Shown: positions 1 to 6,145, counted from the stretch's first letter. The stretch is 8,414 nucleotides of DNA from Sphingomonadales bacterium (GCA_028868335.1 JAGWUU010000134.1:1-8414), one strand, 5' to 3'. The notes: generated by a model from the letters alone, not told the origin. Translations and numbers: made by a program.

Positions 1-512
1 TCGGCCCGGCGGGCCAGTTCGGGGGCGTTGAGACTGTCGTGGCACCAGCCCATCCGCATCTTGACCGTGACCGGAACCTTGACCGCCTTGACCGTCGCCT
101 CGATCAGGCTCGCGGCTAGCGGGACGTCGCGCATCAGGGCGGACCCGGCATCGCCGTTTACCACCTTGCGGACCGGACAACCCATGTTGATGTCGATGAT
201 CGCGGCGCCGCGATCTTCGACCAGACGGGCGGCGTCGGCCATCTGCGCAGGTTCGCAGCCGACGAGTTGCATCGAAACCGGTTCTTCCGCAGCATCCCAC
301 ATCGCCTTCTGCACCGATTGGCGCGTCTCGCGAATCGCGGCAGGGCTCGCGATCATTTCAGTCACATTGAGGCCCGAGCCAAAACGGCGGACGATCCGGC
401 GGAACGGCAGGTCCGTAACCCCCGTCATCGGCGCCAGGATCACCGGGCAGTCGATACGGACGGGACCGATGGCGATCGGGTCGAGCCGGGGCGGACAGGG
501 AAGCGGGTTCAT
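1..512 (-). CDS. dusB: tRNA-dihydrouridine synthase DusB (nifR3 type), 3' part cut off by window edge
   Basis: FMN-dependent enzyme that reduces specific uridines in the tRNA D-loop to dihydrouridine, using NADPH; cytoplasmic. The first 170 residues are visible and the remainder of the gene lies left of the window. The N-terminus has the Dus TIM-barrel opening APMTGVTDLPFR (residues 27-38), then TEMIAS (51-56), SMQLVG (80-85) and the signature DINMGCP (107-113), with Cys112 as the catalytic acid. KMRMGW follows at 151-156. The ATG at 512 is the natural start because homologues begin a few residues before the 'I..P...APM' segment; no strong Shine-Dalgarno sequence is seen. The gene is divergent from ispDF with a 68-bp gap. 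In many alphaproteobacteria this gene (nifR3) precedes ntrB-ntrC, so those genes may lie just outside the window; that is inference. Family assignment is secure. DusB rather than DusA or DusC rests on the NMGCP context and the nifR3-like form. Confidence 0.93.
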   Translation of the reverse strand, partial: MNPLPCPPRLDPIAIGPVRIDCPVILAPMTGVTDLPFRRIVRRFGSGLNVTEMIASPAAIRETRQSVQKAMWDAAEEPVSMQLVGCEPAQMADAARLVEDRGAAIIDINMGCPVRKVVNGDAGSALMRDVPLAASLIEATVKAVKVPVTVKMRMGWCHDSLNAPELARRA

Positions 513-539
513 GGATCGATATGCCTAAAATTTGGGCAG

Positions 540-568
540 CACATAGGGAATTGCCCCGCGCGCGGCAA
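540..568 (-). promoter_or_regulatory. candidate sigma70-type promoter for dusB
   Basis: On the minus strand, TTGCCG (563-568) and TATGTG (540-545) are separated by exactly 17 bp. They resemble -35 and -10 boxes and would start transcription about 20 nt before the dusB ATG. The -35 box is good and the -10 box is only partly consensus. Sphingomonad promoters are degenerate, so this is a candidate only. On the opposite strand, TAAAAT at 526-531 resembles a -10 box for ispDF but has no acceptable -35 partner. Confidence 0.3.
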
Positions 569-580
569 GCGCTTACCGGC

Positions 581-1732
581 ATGGCGATGAACGAGGCCCC
601 ATCCCTCCCCCGTATCGCGGCGGTAATCGTCGCCGCAGGGCAGGGCCTACGCGCGGGTCAGCCCCTGCCCAAGCAATTCGCCAACTGGCGCGGCAAACCG
701 GTGGTGCGCCATTCGGCAGAGATTCTGGCGAGCGCCGGAATCTCTCCGCTGGTGGTTGCGATTCCCGACGGCGCGGACGCGATCGCCGGACGGGCGCTAC
801 AAGGCGTTCCCTCGATCCGGCTGATTACCGGCGGCGAGACACGGCAGCAATCGGTTCGATTGGCGCTGGAAGCCCTGGCTGGCGATCGGCCGGACATCGT
901 CCTCATCCATGATGCAGCCCGCCCGATCATTCCCACTGCCGTGGTGAGCAGGCTGGTTGATGCCTTGCACATTCACCCCGGCGCCATTCCCGTGCTGCCG
1001 GTGGTCGACAGTATGGTCCATGCCGAGGGATCGCTGATGGGCGCCCCTGCCCGGCGGGAATCCTTGCGCCGGGTGCAGACGCCGCAGGCCTTCCGCTTTG
1101 CGGACATCCTTGCCGCGCACCGCGCATGGGACGGCGCCCCCGATGCCGGAGACGACGCCCAGGTGGCCCAGGCCGCCGGACTGGACATTGCCCTCGTCGA
1201 AGGGGACGAAGCCTTGCACAAATTGACCTACGCTTCCGACTTCCCCGCCGCGACGCCAGTAAGGGTCGGGACCGGTTATGACGTTCACCGCCTTGCCGAG
1301 GGACAGGAACTCTGGCTCTGTGGCGTCAGGATCGATCACCCGCGCGGGCTGGCGGGGCACAGCGATGCCGACGTGGCGATACATGCGCTGGTCGATGCGA
1401 TCCTGGGCGCGATTGGCGCTGGCGATATCGGCACCCACTTCCCCCCCAGCGATCCGCAGTGGCGCGGTGCATCGTCGGACCGCTTCCTGACGCACGCGGT
1501 GGAACTGGCGACCAGCGCCGGCTACCGGATCGGCAACATCGACCTGACGATCATTTGCGAGGCGCCGAAGATCGGCCCGCACCGCGAGGCTATGCGGGCC
1601 AGGCTCGCCGAATTGCTCGGCACGACGCCCGGAGCGGTCAGTATCAAGGCCACCACGACAGAGCGGCTGGGCTTCACCGGCCGGTCCGAGGGCATCGCCG
1701 CCCAAGCCGTCGCGACCCTGCTGGCGATTTGA
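581..1732 (+). CDS. ispDF: bifunctional IspD/IspF enzyme of the MEP isoprenoid pathway
   Basis: One polypeptide of 383 residues carries two MEP-pathway enzymes. The N-terminal IspD part (2-C-methyl-D-erythritol 4-phosphate cytidylyltransferase, about 10-225) shows AAGQGLR (18-24), PKQ (30-32), DAARP (111-115) and TPQ (167-169). Aligned by eye to E. coli IspD, Arg24, Lys31, Arg159 and Lys214 match the catalytic Arg20, Lys27, Arg157 and Lys213. Ser144 replaces Thr140, a conservative change. The C-terminal IspF part (2-C-methyl-D-erythritol 2,4-cyclodiphosphate synthase, about 228-383) shows GYDVH (232-236) and GHSDAD (259-264), giving Zn ligands Asp234, His236 and His260. Its TTTERLGFTGR segment (358-368) is also intact. 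The fusion is well known in alphaproteobacteria. The start at 581 places the nucleotide-binding strand at the usual distance from the N-terminus. An in-frame ATG at 521 would add 20 unrelated residues, and ATG 587 is also possible. No clear ribosome binding site is seen. The CinA-family gene follows after 66 bp, so they are probably co-transcribed. Confidence 0.96.
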   Translation: MAMNEAPSLPRIAAVIVAAGQGLRAGQPLPKQFANWRGKPVVRHSAEILASAGISPLVVAIPDGADAIAGRALQGVPSIRLITGGETRQQSVRLALEALAGDRPDIVLIHDAARPIIPTAVVSRLVDALHIHPGAIPVLPVVDSMVHAEGSLMGAPARRESLRRVQTPQAFRFADILAAHRAWDGAPDAGDDAQVAQAAGLDIALVEGDEALHKLTYASDFPAATPVRVGTGYDVHRLAEGQELWLCGVRIDHPRGLAGHSDADVAIHALVDAILGAIGAGDIGTHFPPSDPQWRGASSDRFLTHAVELATSAGYRIGNIDLTIICEAPKIGPHREAMRARLAELLGTTPGAVSIKATTTERLGFTGRSEGIAAQAVATLLAI

Positions 1733-1798
1733 GCGCTGGATTTTCCGCGACAACAGGATCAATGCGCGCCGCGTGATTCGCTTTGACTGGAATTTGGT

Positions 1799-2296
1799 GT
1801 GAGTCTTCTCCCTGACGACCTGATCGCCCTCGCTGCCCGCGTCGTGGCGGAAAACCGCGCAGCGGGACGTACCGTTGCCGTAGCGGAGAGTTGCACCGGC
1901 GGCCTTGTCGCCGCCGCCCTGACCGAGATTCCCGGTTCGTCCGAAGTGTTCGATCGTGGTTTCGTCACCTATTCGAACGAAGCCAAGCACGAGATGCTGG
2001 GCGTCTCGCTCGACATCATTGATACCTTCGGCGCCGTTTCGATCGCCTGCGTCTGGGCCATGGCCCAGGGGGCGCTGAACCGCAGCAATGCCGACGTCAC
2101 CGTTGCGATCAGCGGCATAGCCGGGCCCGATGGTGGCACTCCGAACAAGCCGGTCGGCACCGTTGTCTTTGCCCGCGGCGTGAGGGGGCAGGACGAGGAT
2201 GACGTGATCGCGGAGGAGCGCCTGATTGAGGGGGCGGGCCGCCCGGAAGTACGGCGTCAGGCCGCGCTGGTCGCGTTGGAGTTGCTGCTGCCGTAA
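1799..2296 (+). CDS. pncC: CinA C-terminal domain family protein, probable nicotinamide-nucleotide amidohydrolase
   Basis: This is a stand-alone CinA C-terminal domain of 165 residues, the usual length for the single-domain form. It lacks the N-terminal MoCF-like domain of full CinA. Characterised members deamidate nicotinamide mononucleotide to nicotinate mononucleotide in pyridine-nucleotide salvage. The key motif AESCTGG (29-35) holds the presumed nucleophile Ser31. GFVTYSNEAK (54-63) supplies the conserved Tyr58 and Lys63, and SGIAGPDGG (105-113) and KPVGTVVFA (117-125) follow. Two places depart from the E. coli-type pattern: AVSE is AVSI at 79-82, and the late GDR-type motif reads AGRPEVR at 146-152. 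These could be lineage-typical, so enzyme activity is likely but not certain. GTG is the start; it gives the normal N-terminus, and no ATG lies suitably upstream. The 3' end overlaps the convergent COQ10-like gene by 40 bp. Confidence 0.88.
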   Translation: MSLLPDDLIALAARVVAENRAAGRTVAVAESCTGGLVAAALTEIPGSSEVFDRGFVTYSNEAKHEMLGVSLDIIDTFGAVSIACVWAMAQGALNRSNADVTVAISGIAGPDGGTPNKPVGTVVFARGVRGQDEDDVIAEERLIEGAGRPEVRRQAALVALELLLP

Positions 2297-2718
2297 AGCT
2301 TTTCCGCCCGTTCCTCGAACGCGGCGACCATGCGGCGAAAGGCGCGGTCGAAGTACTGCCCGGCCAGCGCCTCGAACACCGCATTGCGGAATGTGAACGT
2401 CACGGTGAAATCGACCTCGCAGCCGCCGGTGTCGAGCGGGCGGAACAGCCATATGTTGTCAAGATCGCGCAACGGCCCGTCGACGTAGATCACCTCGATC
2501 CGGTGCGGGCGGTCCTTGAGAACCCTTGAGGTGAACTTCTCGCGCAGGGCGTTGAAGCCGACCATCATGTCGGCGATCATCTCGCTTTCGCTATCGGAGC
2601 GCACCCGCGTTGCCACAACCCACGGCAGGAACTCCGCGTAGCGGCCAACATCGGCGACAAGATCGAACATCTGCTCGGCGCTGTAGGGCATGCGCCGGAT
2701 CTCGCGGATGCCCGGCAT
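2257..2718 (-). CDS. COQ10/RatA-family START-like protein (putative ubiquinone-binding chaperone)
   Basis: A 153-residue single-domain protein of the polyketide cyclase/START-like superfamily, COQ10/RatA branch. Mitochondrial Coq10 binds ubiquinone and supports respiration. The E. coli relative RatA has been described as a toxin that blocks 70S ribosome assembly, and many annotations use that name. In an alphaproteobacterium the Coq10-like role is more probable (inference). Family features are the opening MPYSAEQMFDLVADVGRY (10-27) with EFLPW right after it, the central strand segment IEVIYVDGPLRDLDNIW (73-89), the strand VDFTVTFTFRN (101-111), and the amphipathic C-terminal helix FDRAFRRMVAAFEERAEKLYG (about 122-142). 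The last 11 residues are Ser/Asn/Ala-rich and come from the region shared with the CinA-family gene. The ATG shares one base with the lipA TGA stop, which points to translational coupling. No antitoxin-like partner gene is present. Confidence 0.9.
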   Translation of the reverse strand: MPGIREIRRMPYSAEQMFDLVADVGRYAEFLPWVVATRVRSDSESEMIADMMVGFNALREKFTSRVLKDRPHRIEVIYVDGPLRDLDNIWLFRPLDTGGCEVDFTVTFTFRNAVFEALAGQYFDRAFRRMVAAFEERAEKLYGSSNSNATSAA

Positions 2719-3650
2719 CAGGTGCGATTCGCCGCCTTGGCCAGTTGCGCCTCGCGCGTGGCGCGCATTTCGCGAAAATCATCGCCCGCATGATAGCTTG
2801 AGCGGGTCAGCGGGCTCGACGCAACTTGAAGGAAGCCCTTGGCCCGGGCGATCGCGCCATAGGCCTTGAAGGCTTGCGGCGTGACGAATTCGATCACCTC
2901 GGTATGCTTGGGCGTGGGCTGGAGGTATTGCCCCATGGTCAGGAAATCGATCCCGGCGCTGCGCATATCGTCCATCACCTGATGGACCTCGAGGCGCTGC
3001 TCGCCCAGTCCCAGCATGATCCCGCTCTTGGTGAAGACCAGCGGATTGTGGCGCTTGACCTCTTCAAGCAGGCGCAGCGAGGCGTAGTAACGCGCACCCG
3101 GGCGGATCGTCGGGTAAAGCCGCGGGACAGTTTCGAGGTTGTGGTTGTACACGTCCGGCCCGGCCGCGACGATCGCCTCGACCGCTTCGCGCATCTTGCC
3201 GCGGAAGTCCGGGGTCAGGATCTCGATCGTGGTTTTCGGCGTGTTGCGGCGCAGTGCCTCGATCACTTTCACGAACTGTCCCGCCCCGCCGTCCGGCAGG
3301 TCGTCGCGATCGACCGAGGTGATGACGATGTGTTCCAGCCCCATTTTGGCTGCGGCGACAGCGACGTTTTCCGGCTCCATCGGGTCGACGGTGCGGGGCA
3401 TCCCCGTCTTGACGTTGCAGAAAGCACAGGCCCGCGTACACACGTCGCCCAGGATCATCACCGTGGCGTGCTTCTTGGTCCAGCATTCGCCGATGTTCGG
3501 GCAGGCGGCCTCCTCGCAAACGGTGTTGAGCTTGAGGTCGCGCATCAACTGACGGGTTTCGCCATAGCCCTTGCTGGTCGGGGCCTTGACCCTGATCCAG
3601 TCAGGCTTGCGCTGGCGTTCGGTCCTGGGAGCAGATGATAGGTCGTTCAT
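2718..3650 (-). CDS. lipA: lipoyl synthase LipA (radical SAM)
   Basis: Inserts two sulfur atoms at C6 and C8 of a protein-bound octanoyl chain, making the lipoyl cofactor of 2-oxoacid dehydrogenases and the glycine cleavage H protein. The protein has 310 residues, normal for the family. All expected cluster ligands are visible. The auxiliary [4Fe-4S] motif CX4CX5C is Cys45, Cys50 and Cys56. The radical-SAM motif CX3CX2C is Cys71, Cys75 and Cys78. The C-terminal RSSYHA (283-288) supplies the serine ligand of the auxiliary cluster. GQYLQPT (240-246) and SSPLTRSSYHAG are typical. The ATG at 3650 is preceded by AGAGGAG (3655-3661, minus strand), which fixes the start. The gene leads a two-gene unit with the COQ10-like gene (stop and start share one base), linking lipoate-dependent respiration and ubiquinone function. 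No lipB is in the window. Confidence 0.98.
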   Translation of the reverse strand: MNDLSSAPRTERQRKPDWIRVKAPTSKGYGETRQLMRDLKLNTVCEEAACPNIGECWTKKHATVMILGDVCTRACAFCNVKTGMPRTVDPMEPENVAVAAAKMGLEHIVITSVDRDDLPDGGAGQFVKVIEALRRNTPKTTIEILTPDFRGKMREAVEAIVAAGPDVYNHNLETVPRLYPTIRPGARYYASLRLLEEVKRHNPLVFTKSGIMLGLGEQRLEVHQVMDDMRSAGIDFLTMGQYLQPTPKHTEVIEFVTPQAFKAYGAIARAKGFLQVASSPLTRSSYHAGDDFREMRATREAQLAKAANRT

Positions 3651-3654
3651 GGCG

Positions 3655-3661
3655 CTCCTCT
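3655..3661 (-). promoter_or_regulatory. lipA ribosome binding site
   Basis: AGAGGAG on the minus strand lies 4 nt before the lipA ATG and is the strongest Shine-Dalgarno match on that side of the divergent gap. It supports the ATG at 3650 as the real start. Confidence 0.75.
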
Positions 3662-3703
3662 AGGCCCTTGGAAGCGCGCTTGCCAGCGTGAAAATTAGTG
3701 GCC

Positions 3704-3709
3704 AAAGGA
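3704..3709 (+). promoter_or_regulatory. carbonic anhydrase ribosome binding site
   Basis: AAAGGA lies 5 nt before the ATG at 3715. It decides between this ATG and an in-frame GTG at 3688, which would place the Shine-Dalgarno sequence inside the coding region and add nine poorly conserved residues. Confidence 0.7.
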
Positions 3710-3714
3710 CACAA

Positions 3715-4368
3715 ATGACCCAAGCCTTCTCTCCAGAACTTGATCGCCTGATCGACGGATACCGCCGCTTCCGCACAGAAGGGTGGAACCAGAACCGGGA
3801 GCGCTGGGCTTCGCTGCGCGACGGCCAGGAGCCTGAGGTTATGGTGATCGCCTGCTCCGACAGCAGGGTTGATCCCGCACAGATCTTCGACGTCGACCCG
3901 GGCGAGATCTTCGTGGTCCGCAATGTCGCGGCGATGGTTCCCCCGTTCGAAACCAATCCTGGCCACCATGGCGTTTCCGCGGCGCTGGAATTTGCCGTCC
4001 AGGTGCTCAAGGTCAGGGAAATCGTGGTCATGGGCCACGGCATGTGCGGCGGCGCCAAGGCCGCCCTCACCCGCGAACTCCACGGCACGGAGCCGGGCGA
4101 AGGCGGCTTCATCGCCGACTGGATCGCCTTGCTCGACGATGCGCGCGGGCCGGTCGTTGCCGAGTATGGCATCGCCGGACGTCCGGCAGAACGGGCGATG
4201 GAGCAGGCAGGCGTGCGCGTCAGCCTCGCCAACCTGCGGACCTTCCCCTGCATTCGCCGCAAGGAGCGCGACGGCCAGTTGCGGCTGCGCGGCGCCTTCT
4301 TCGCGATTTCGGACGGCGTGCTGCATGTCCTTGACGAAGCAACGGATCGCTTCGCCCCCGTGGACTAG
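3715..4368 (+). CDS. beta-class carbonic anhydrase
   Basis: A zinc enzyme that interconverts CO2 and bicarbonate, supplying bicarbonate for carboxylases and helping pH balance. It is probably cytoplasmic, since no signal peptide or membrane segment is visible. The protein has 217 residues, normal for the class. ACSDSR (46-51) gives the Zn ligand Cys47 and the Asp49/Arg51 dyad. GHGMCGG (107-113) gives the other Zn ligands His108 and Cys111. VVRNVAAMVPP (67-77) and HHGVSAALEFAV (84-95) are typical of bacterial beta enzymes. The ATG at 3715 is chosen for its AAAGGA ribosome binding site; starting at GTG 3688 is less likely. The gene diverges from lipA across 64 bp and ends before a hairpin shared with the convergent TPR-like gene. 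No linked bicarbonate transporter or carboxysome gene is present, so it appears to be a stand-alone housekeeping enzyme. Confidence 0.95.
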   Translation: MTQAFSPELDRLIDGYRRFRTEGWNQNRERWASLRDGQEPEVMVIACSDSRVDPAQIFDVDPGEIFVVRNVAAMVPPFETNPGHHGVSAALEFAVQVLKVREIVVMGHGMCGGAKAALTRELHGTEPGEGGFIADWIALLDDARGPVVAEYGIAGRPAERAMEQAGVRVSLANLRTFPCIRRKERDGQLRLRGAFFAISDGVLHVLDEATDRFAPVD

Positions 4369-4396
4369 CCGCCCTCCGCGAAACGGTGAGAAATGA

Positions 4397-4424
4397 AAAG
4401 GGCGACAGTTTCCTGCCGCCCTTT
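4397..4424. terminator. bidirectional intrinsic terminator between carbonic anhydrase and TPR-like gene
   Basis: AAAGGGCG (4397-4404) pairs perfectly with CGCCCTTT (4417-4424). Inside it, after one A/C mismatch, CAG (4406-4408) pairs with CTG (4413-4415) around a TTTC loop. The A/T-ended GC stem has a T run on both strands (TTT on plus, TTTT on minus). It lies between two convergent genes, 28 bp past the carbonic anhydrase stop and 26 bp past the TPR-like stop, so it can serve both. Confidence 0.8.
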
Positions 4425-4450
4425 CGTATATGTGGCTGTTGGGCCGGGAC

Positions 4451-5860
4451 TTATGGGGCGGCGGGCGCTCCCTTGGTGCCGGCATAGGCCGACCACAATT
4501 GCGCCATCGGCTTGCGCGCACCGCTCACCTTCGCGAAGGTCGCCTGAGCCGCGGCGATCTGGCCCAGATCGGTCTGCGCAATGCCCAGCCGTGTCAGTGC
4601 CTTTGCCGTGTCGACACCGGGCTTGGTCAGCGCAAGCTGGAACAGGTCGGCCGCCTTGGCTGCGTCGTCATAGCTGAGGAAGGCGTCAGCCGCCGCCATG
4701 ACGATCACCGGCGTCGCGCCAGGCGCGCGGGCGTCACGCTCAAGTCCGGGGAGCGAGGCCTTGTCCTGAGCCAGACGTCCCGAGGCAATGTTCTTGGCTT
4801 CGGTCACGAACACGTCGCTTGCGCTGAGCTTCCCCGCGGCGAGGCCAGCGTTGATGATCTTCATTGTTTCACCCGGCGAACGGCGAGGATCGGTAGCCTG
4901 GATGAATTCCACGTAGTCGCGCGCTTCCATGTAGCTCTTGGTCCGATCCATCAGACGCAGCAGGTCGACCATGTCCTGTGAGGGGTAACGTGCGAGATCG
5001 CGCAGCACGGCGATCGAAAGGCCCCAATTTTGCGTGCTCGGATAGGCAGCGACAAGCTGGCTGCCGAAATAAGCGGCCTGGTCGAGCAGCTTGGCGTTGT
5101 AGGCAACAACCTCGCCACGGCGCAGCCAGTCCTGCGGTGCAGCCTTGCCCTGCTTTGCAATGGCTGCCTGCAGGATCTTCAAGCCTTCCGCAGGCTGGTT
5201 GTCATTGATGTAGGCTTCGGCCAGCATCGAATCGACGTCGTTCTTGTTGTAGCCGCCGTTGATCGCCGCCTGCAGCGCGGTGCGCGCAGTAGCGAAATCA
5301 AGCATGTCGTATGACAGCGCGCCGACGAAAAAGTTGTATTCGGCGGCCACGTCCGGCGCCAGCTTGCCACTTTCGGCAGCAGTCGCCAGGCCCTTGCGTT
5401 GCAGCGCCTTGTCCTCGCCCAACTTGCCAAGCTGGAATGCGAACTGACCGTACACGTACTTGTCGTCAGGCGTGGTCGCGGCTGCGCCCATCTGGTCGAG
5501 CTGGGCCTTTTCCGGAGCGAGGGTGTCACCAAGAGCCTTGACCGCGGCATCGTATCCCGTCCGGGCGGTTGCGCGGGCAGACTTGGTGGTCGCCGAGTTC
5601 ACGGCATTGGCAGCAGTAGCCACCGCAGCCCGGGCATTGACCACGTCAGGGCGCTTCGCCGCATTGTCGAGAGCCGTCTTGAGCGGATTGTAGAGCGCCA
5701 TCACCGGCTTCGAAGGAGCGATCTTCGGCTGGGACGGAGCCGCCGCGGCCGCCTTGTCCTTGGCCAGTGCCGGCGAAGCGGTTACTACGGCTCCTGCAGC
5801 CACGCCAAGCGCCAGGGCCAGGCCCAGGGCCGAACGGGAAAGAGTGGTGCTGCGGATCAT
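4451..5860 (-). CDS. exported TPR-like repeat protein of unknown function
   Basis: A 469-residue protein I cannot name. It begins with a clear Sec signal peptide: a basic start (MIRSTTLSR), a hydrophobic Ala/Leu/Gly/Val core (11-28) and a probable cleavage after SPALA (29-33), before KDKAAA. It is therefore predicted to be periplasmic or otherwise exported. An Ala/Lys-rich linker (34-50) leads into an Ala-rich helical region (about 55-125). Helical pairs resembling tetratricopeptide repeats follow at about 173-202, 207-237, 386-413 and 419-446, the last having the TPR-like spacing of small and large residues (AKALTRLGIAQTDLGQIAAA). No enzymatic motif and no cysteine are visible. TPR-like proteins usually act as protein-protein scaffolds; a role in envelope assembly or secretion would be guesswork. 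The start at 5860 is preceded by AAGGAG (8-nt spacer) and begins the signal peptide. The reading frame stays open to 6004, but that would bury the signal under 48 unrelated residues. The gene diverges from gyrA across 285 bp. Confidence 0.85.
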   Translation of the reverse strand: MIRSTTLSRSALGLALALGVAAGAVVTASPALAKDKAAAAAPSQPKIAPSKPVMALYNPLKTALDNAAKRPDVVNARAAVATAANAVNSATTKSARATARTGYDAAVKALGDTLAPEKAQLDQMGAAATTPDDKYVYGQFAFQLGKLGEDKALQRKGLATAAESGKLAPDVAAEYNFFVGALSYDMLDFATARTALQAAINGGYNKNDVDSMLAEAYINDNQPAEGLKILQAAIAKQGKAAPQDWLRRGEVVAYNAKLLDQAAYFGSQLVAAYPSTQNWGLSIAVLRDLARYPSQDMVDLLRLMDRTKSYMEARDYVEFIQATDPRRSPGETMKIINAGLAAGKLSASDVFVTEAKNIASGRLAQDKASLPGLERDARAPGATPVIVMAAADAFLSYDDAAKAADLFQLALTKPGVDTAKALTRLGIAQTDLGQIAAAQATFAKVSGARKPMAQLWSAYAGTKGAPAAP

Positions 5861-5868
5861 GACGTCGT

Positions 5869-5874
5869 CTCCTT
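5869..5874 (-). promoter_or_regulatory. ribosome binding site of the TPR-like gene
   Basis: AAGGAG on the minus strand lies 8 nt before the ATG at 5860. It identifies the signal-peptide methionine, rather than the upstream in-frame methionine at 6004, as the start. Confidence 0.75.
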
Positions 5875-6018
5875 GGCGCCGTCCAATCCAACGCGGGACG
5901 GCAGTTTTGTTCCACCTAGCCAATGGCGAGGATTCACCTATTTGGCAACAGGCTGGCGCACTAGGATCGGGCGGGTGAACAACATTTGAATGGTTGCGCC
6001 GCACATCATTCAGAAAAT

Positions 6019-6053
6019 GGGTTCGAAGTGTGGAAAACAGCCCGTTCGCACCC
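6019..6053. repeat. imperfect inverted repeat in the gyrA leader
   Basis: GGGTTCGAA (6019-6027) and TTCGCACCC (6045-6053) pair at 8 of 9 positions around a 17-nt spacer. The inner ends are A/T pairs and no T-run follows, so it does not look like a terminator. It could be a protein-binding dyad or chance. Confidence 0.35.
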
Positions 6054-6070
6054 CATCTTTGCCTTGTTCG

Positions 6071-6094
6071 GCTGGCCTTCCCGCTGGCCTTGCC
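6071..6094 (+). repeat. 12-bp tandem direct repeat upstream of gyrA
   Basis: Two adjacent 12-bp units, gctggccttccc (6071-6082) and gctggccttgcc (6083-6094), match at 11 of 12 positions. The second copy runs into the palindrome at 6092-6101. The pair ends about 51 bp before the gyrA start codon. Confidence 0.7.
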
Positions 6095-6101
6095 CTAGGG
6101 C
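6092..6101. repeat. perfect 10-bp palindrome GCCCTAGGGC upstream of gyrA
   Basis: GCCCTAGGGC is its own reverse complement and ends 44 bp before the gyrA start. The central CTAG is a tetranucleotide that is rare in many bacterial genomes. This could be an operator half of an unknown regulator; no regulator is known to me for this exact site. Confidence 0.4.
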
Positions 6102-6145
6102 CTGACGACCAAGCCCATCCCTGAAACCAACGGCTGATTTTGCGC

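Larger units (their letters stand above)
5861..6145. other. divergent intergenic region between the TPR-like gene and gyrA
   Basis: This is the largest gap in the window. It must hold the promoters of both divergent genes, but I find no convincing -35/-10 pair with correct spacing on either strand. It carries a 12-bp tandem repeat, a 10-bp palindrome and an imperfect inverted repeat, all on the gyrA side. Reading frames that cross it are extensions or shadows of the flanking genes, so I see no small gene. Confidence 0.6.

Noticed and set aside
797..2452. 551-codon open frame on the minus strand across ispDF, the CinA-family gene and part of the COQ10-like gene
   Set aside because: It is antisense to well-identified genes. 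Its translation is Arg/Gly/Asp/Ala-rich without any recognisable domain, as expected for a shadow frame in GC-rich DNA, and it has no ribosome binding site context of its own.
2257..2718. RatA-type toxin of a toxin-antitoxin system
   Set aside because: There is no adjacent antitoxin-sized gene, and the partner is lipA with a coupled stop/start. The COQ10-like ubiquinone role suits the lineage better, although the annotation name RatA is common.
2826..3638. 270-codon plus-strand frame opposite lipA
   Set aside because: It is a complete antisense shadow of lipA, whose cysteine motifs are all intact. The His/Arg/Asp-rich translation has no family features.
3668..3696. Possible carbonic anhydrase promoter TTGGAA-17 bp-AAAATT
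   Set aside because: The -10 box is a poor match to TATAAT and would leave only about a 12-nt leader containing the ribosome binding site. Spacing alone is not enough to call it.
3601..4521. 306-codon minus-strand frame opposite the carbonic anhydrase
   Set aside because: It overlaps a beta-carbonic anhydrase with all metal ligands and also spans the terminator hairpin. It is a shadow frame.
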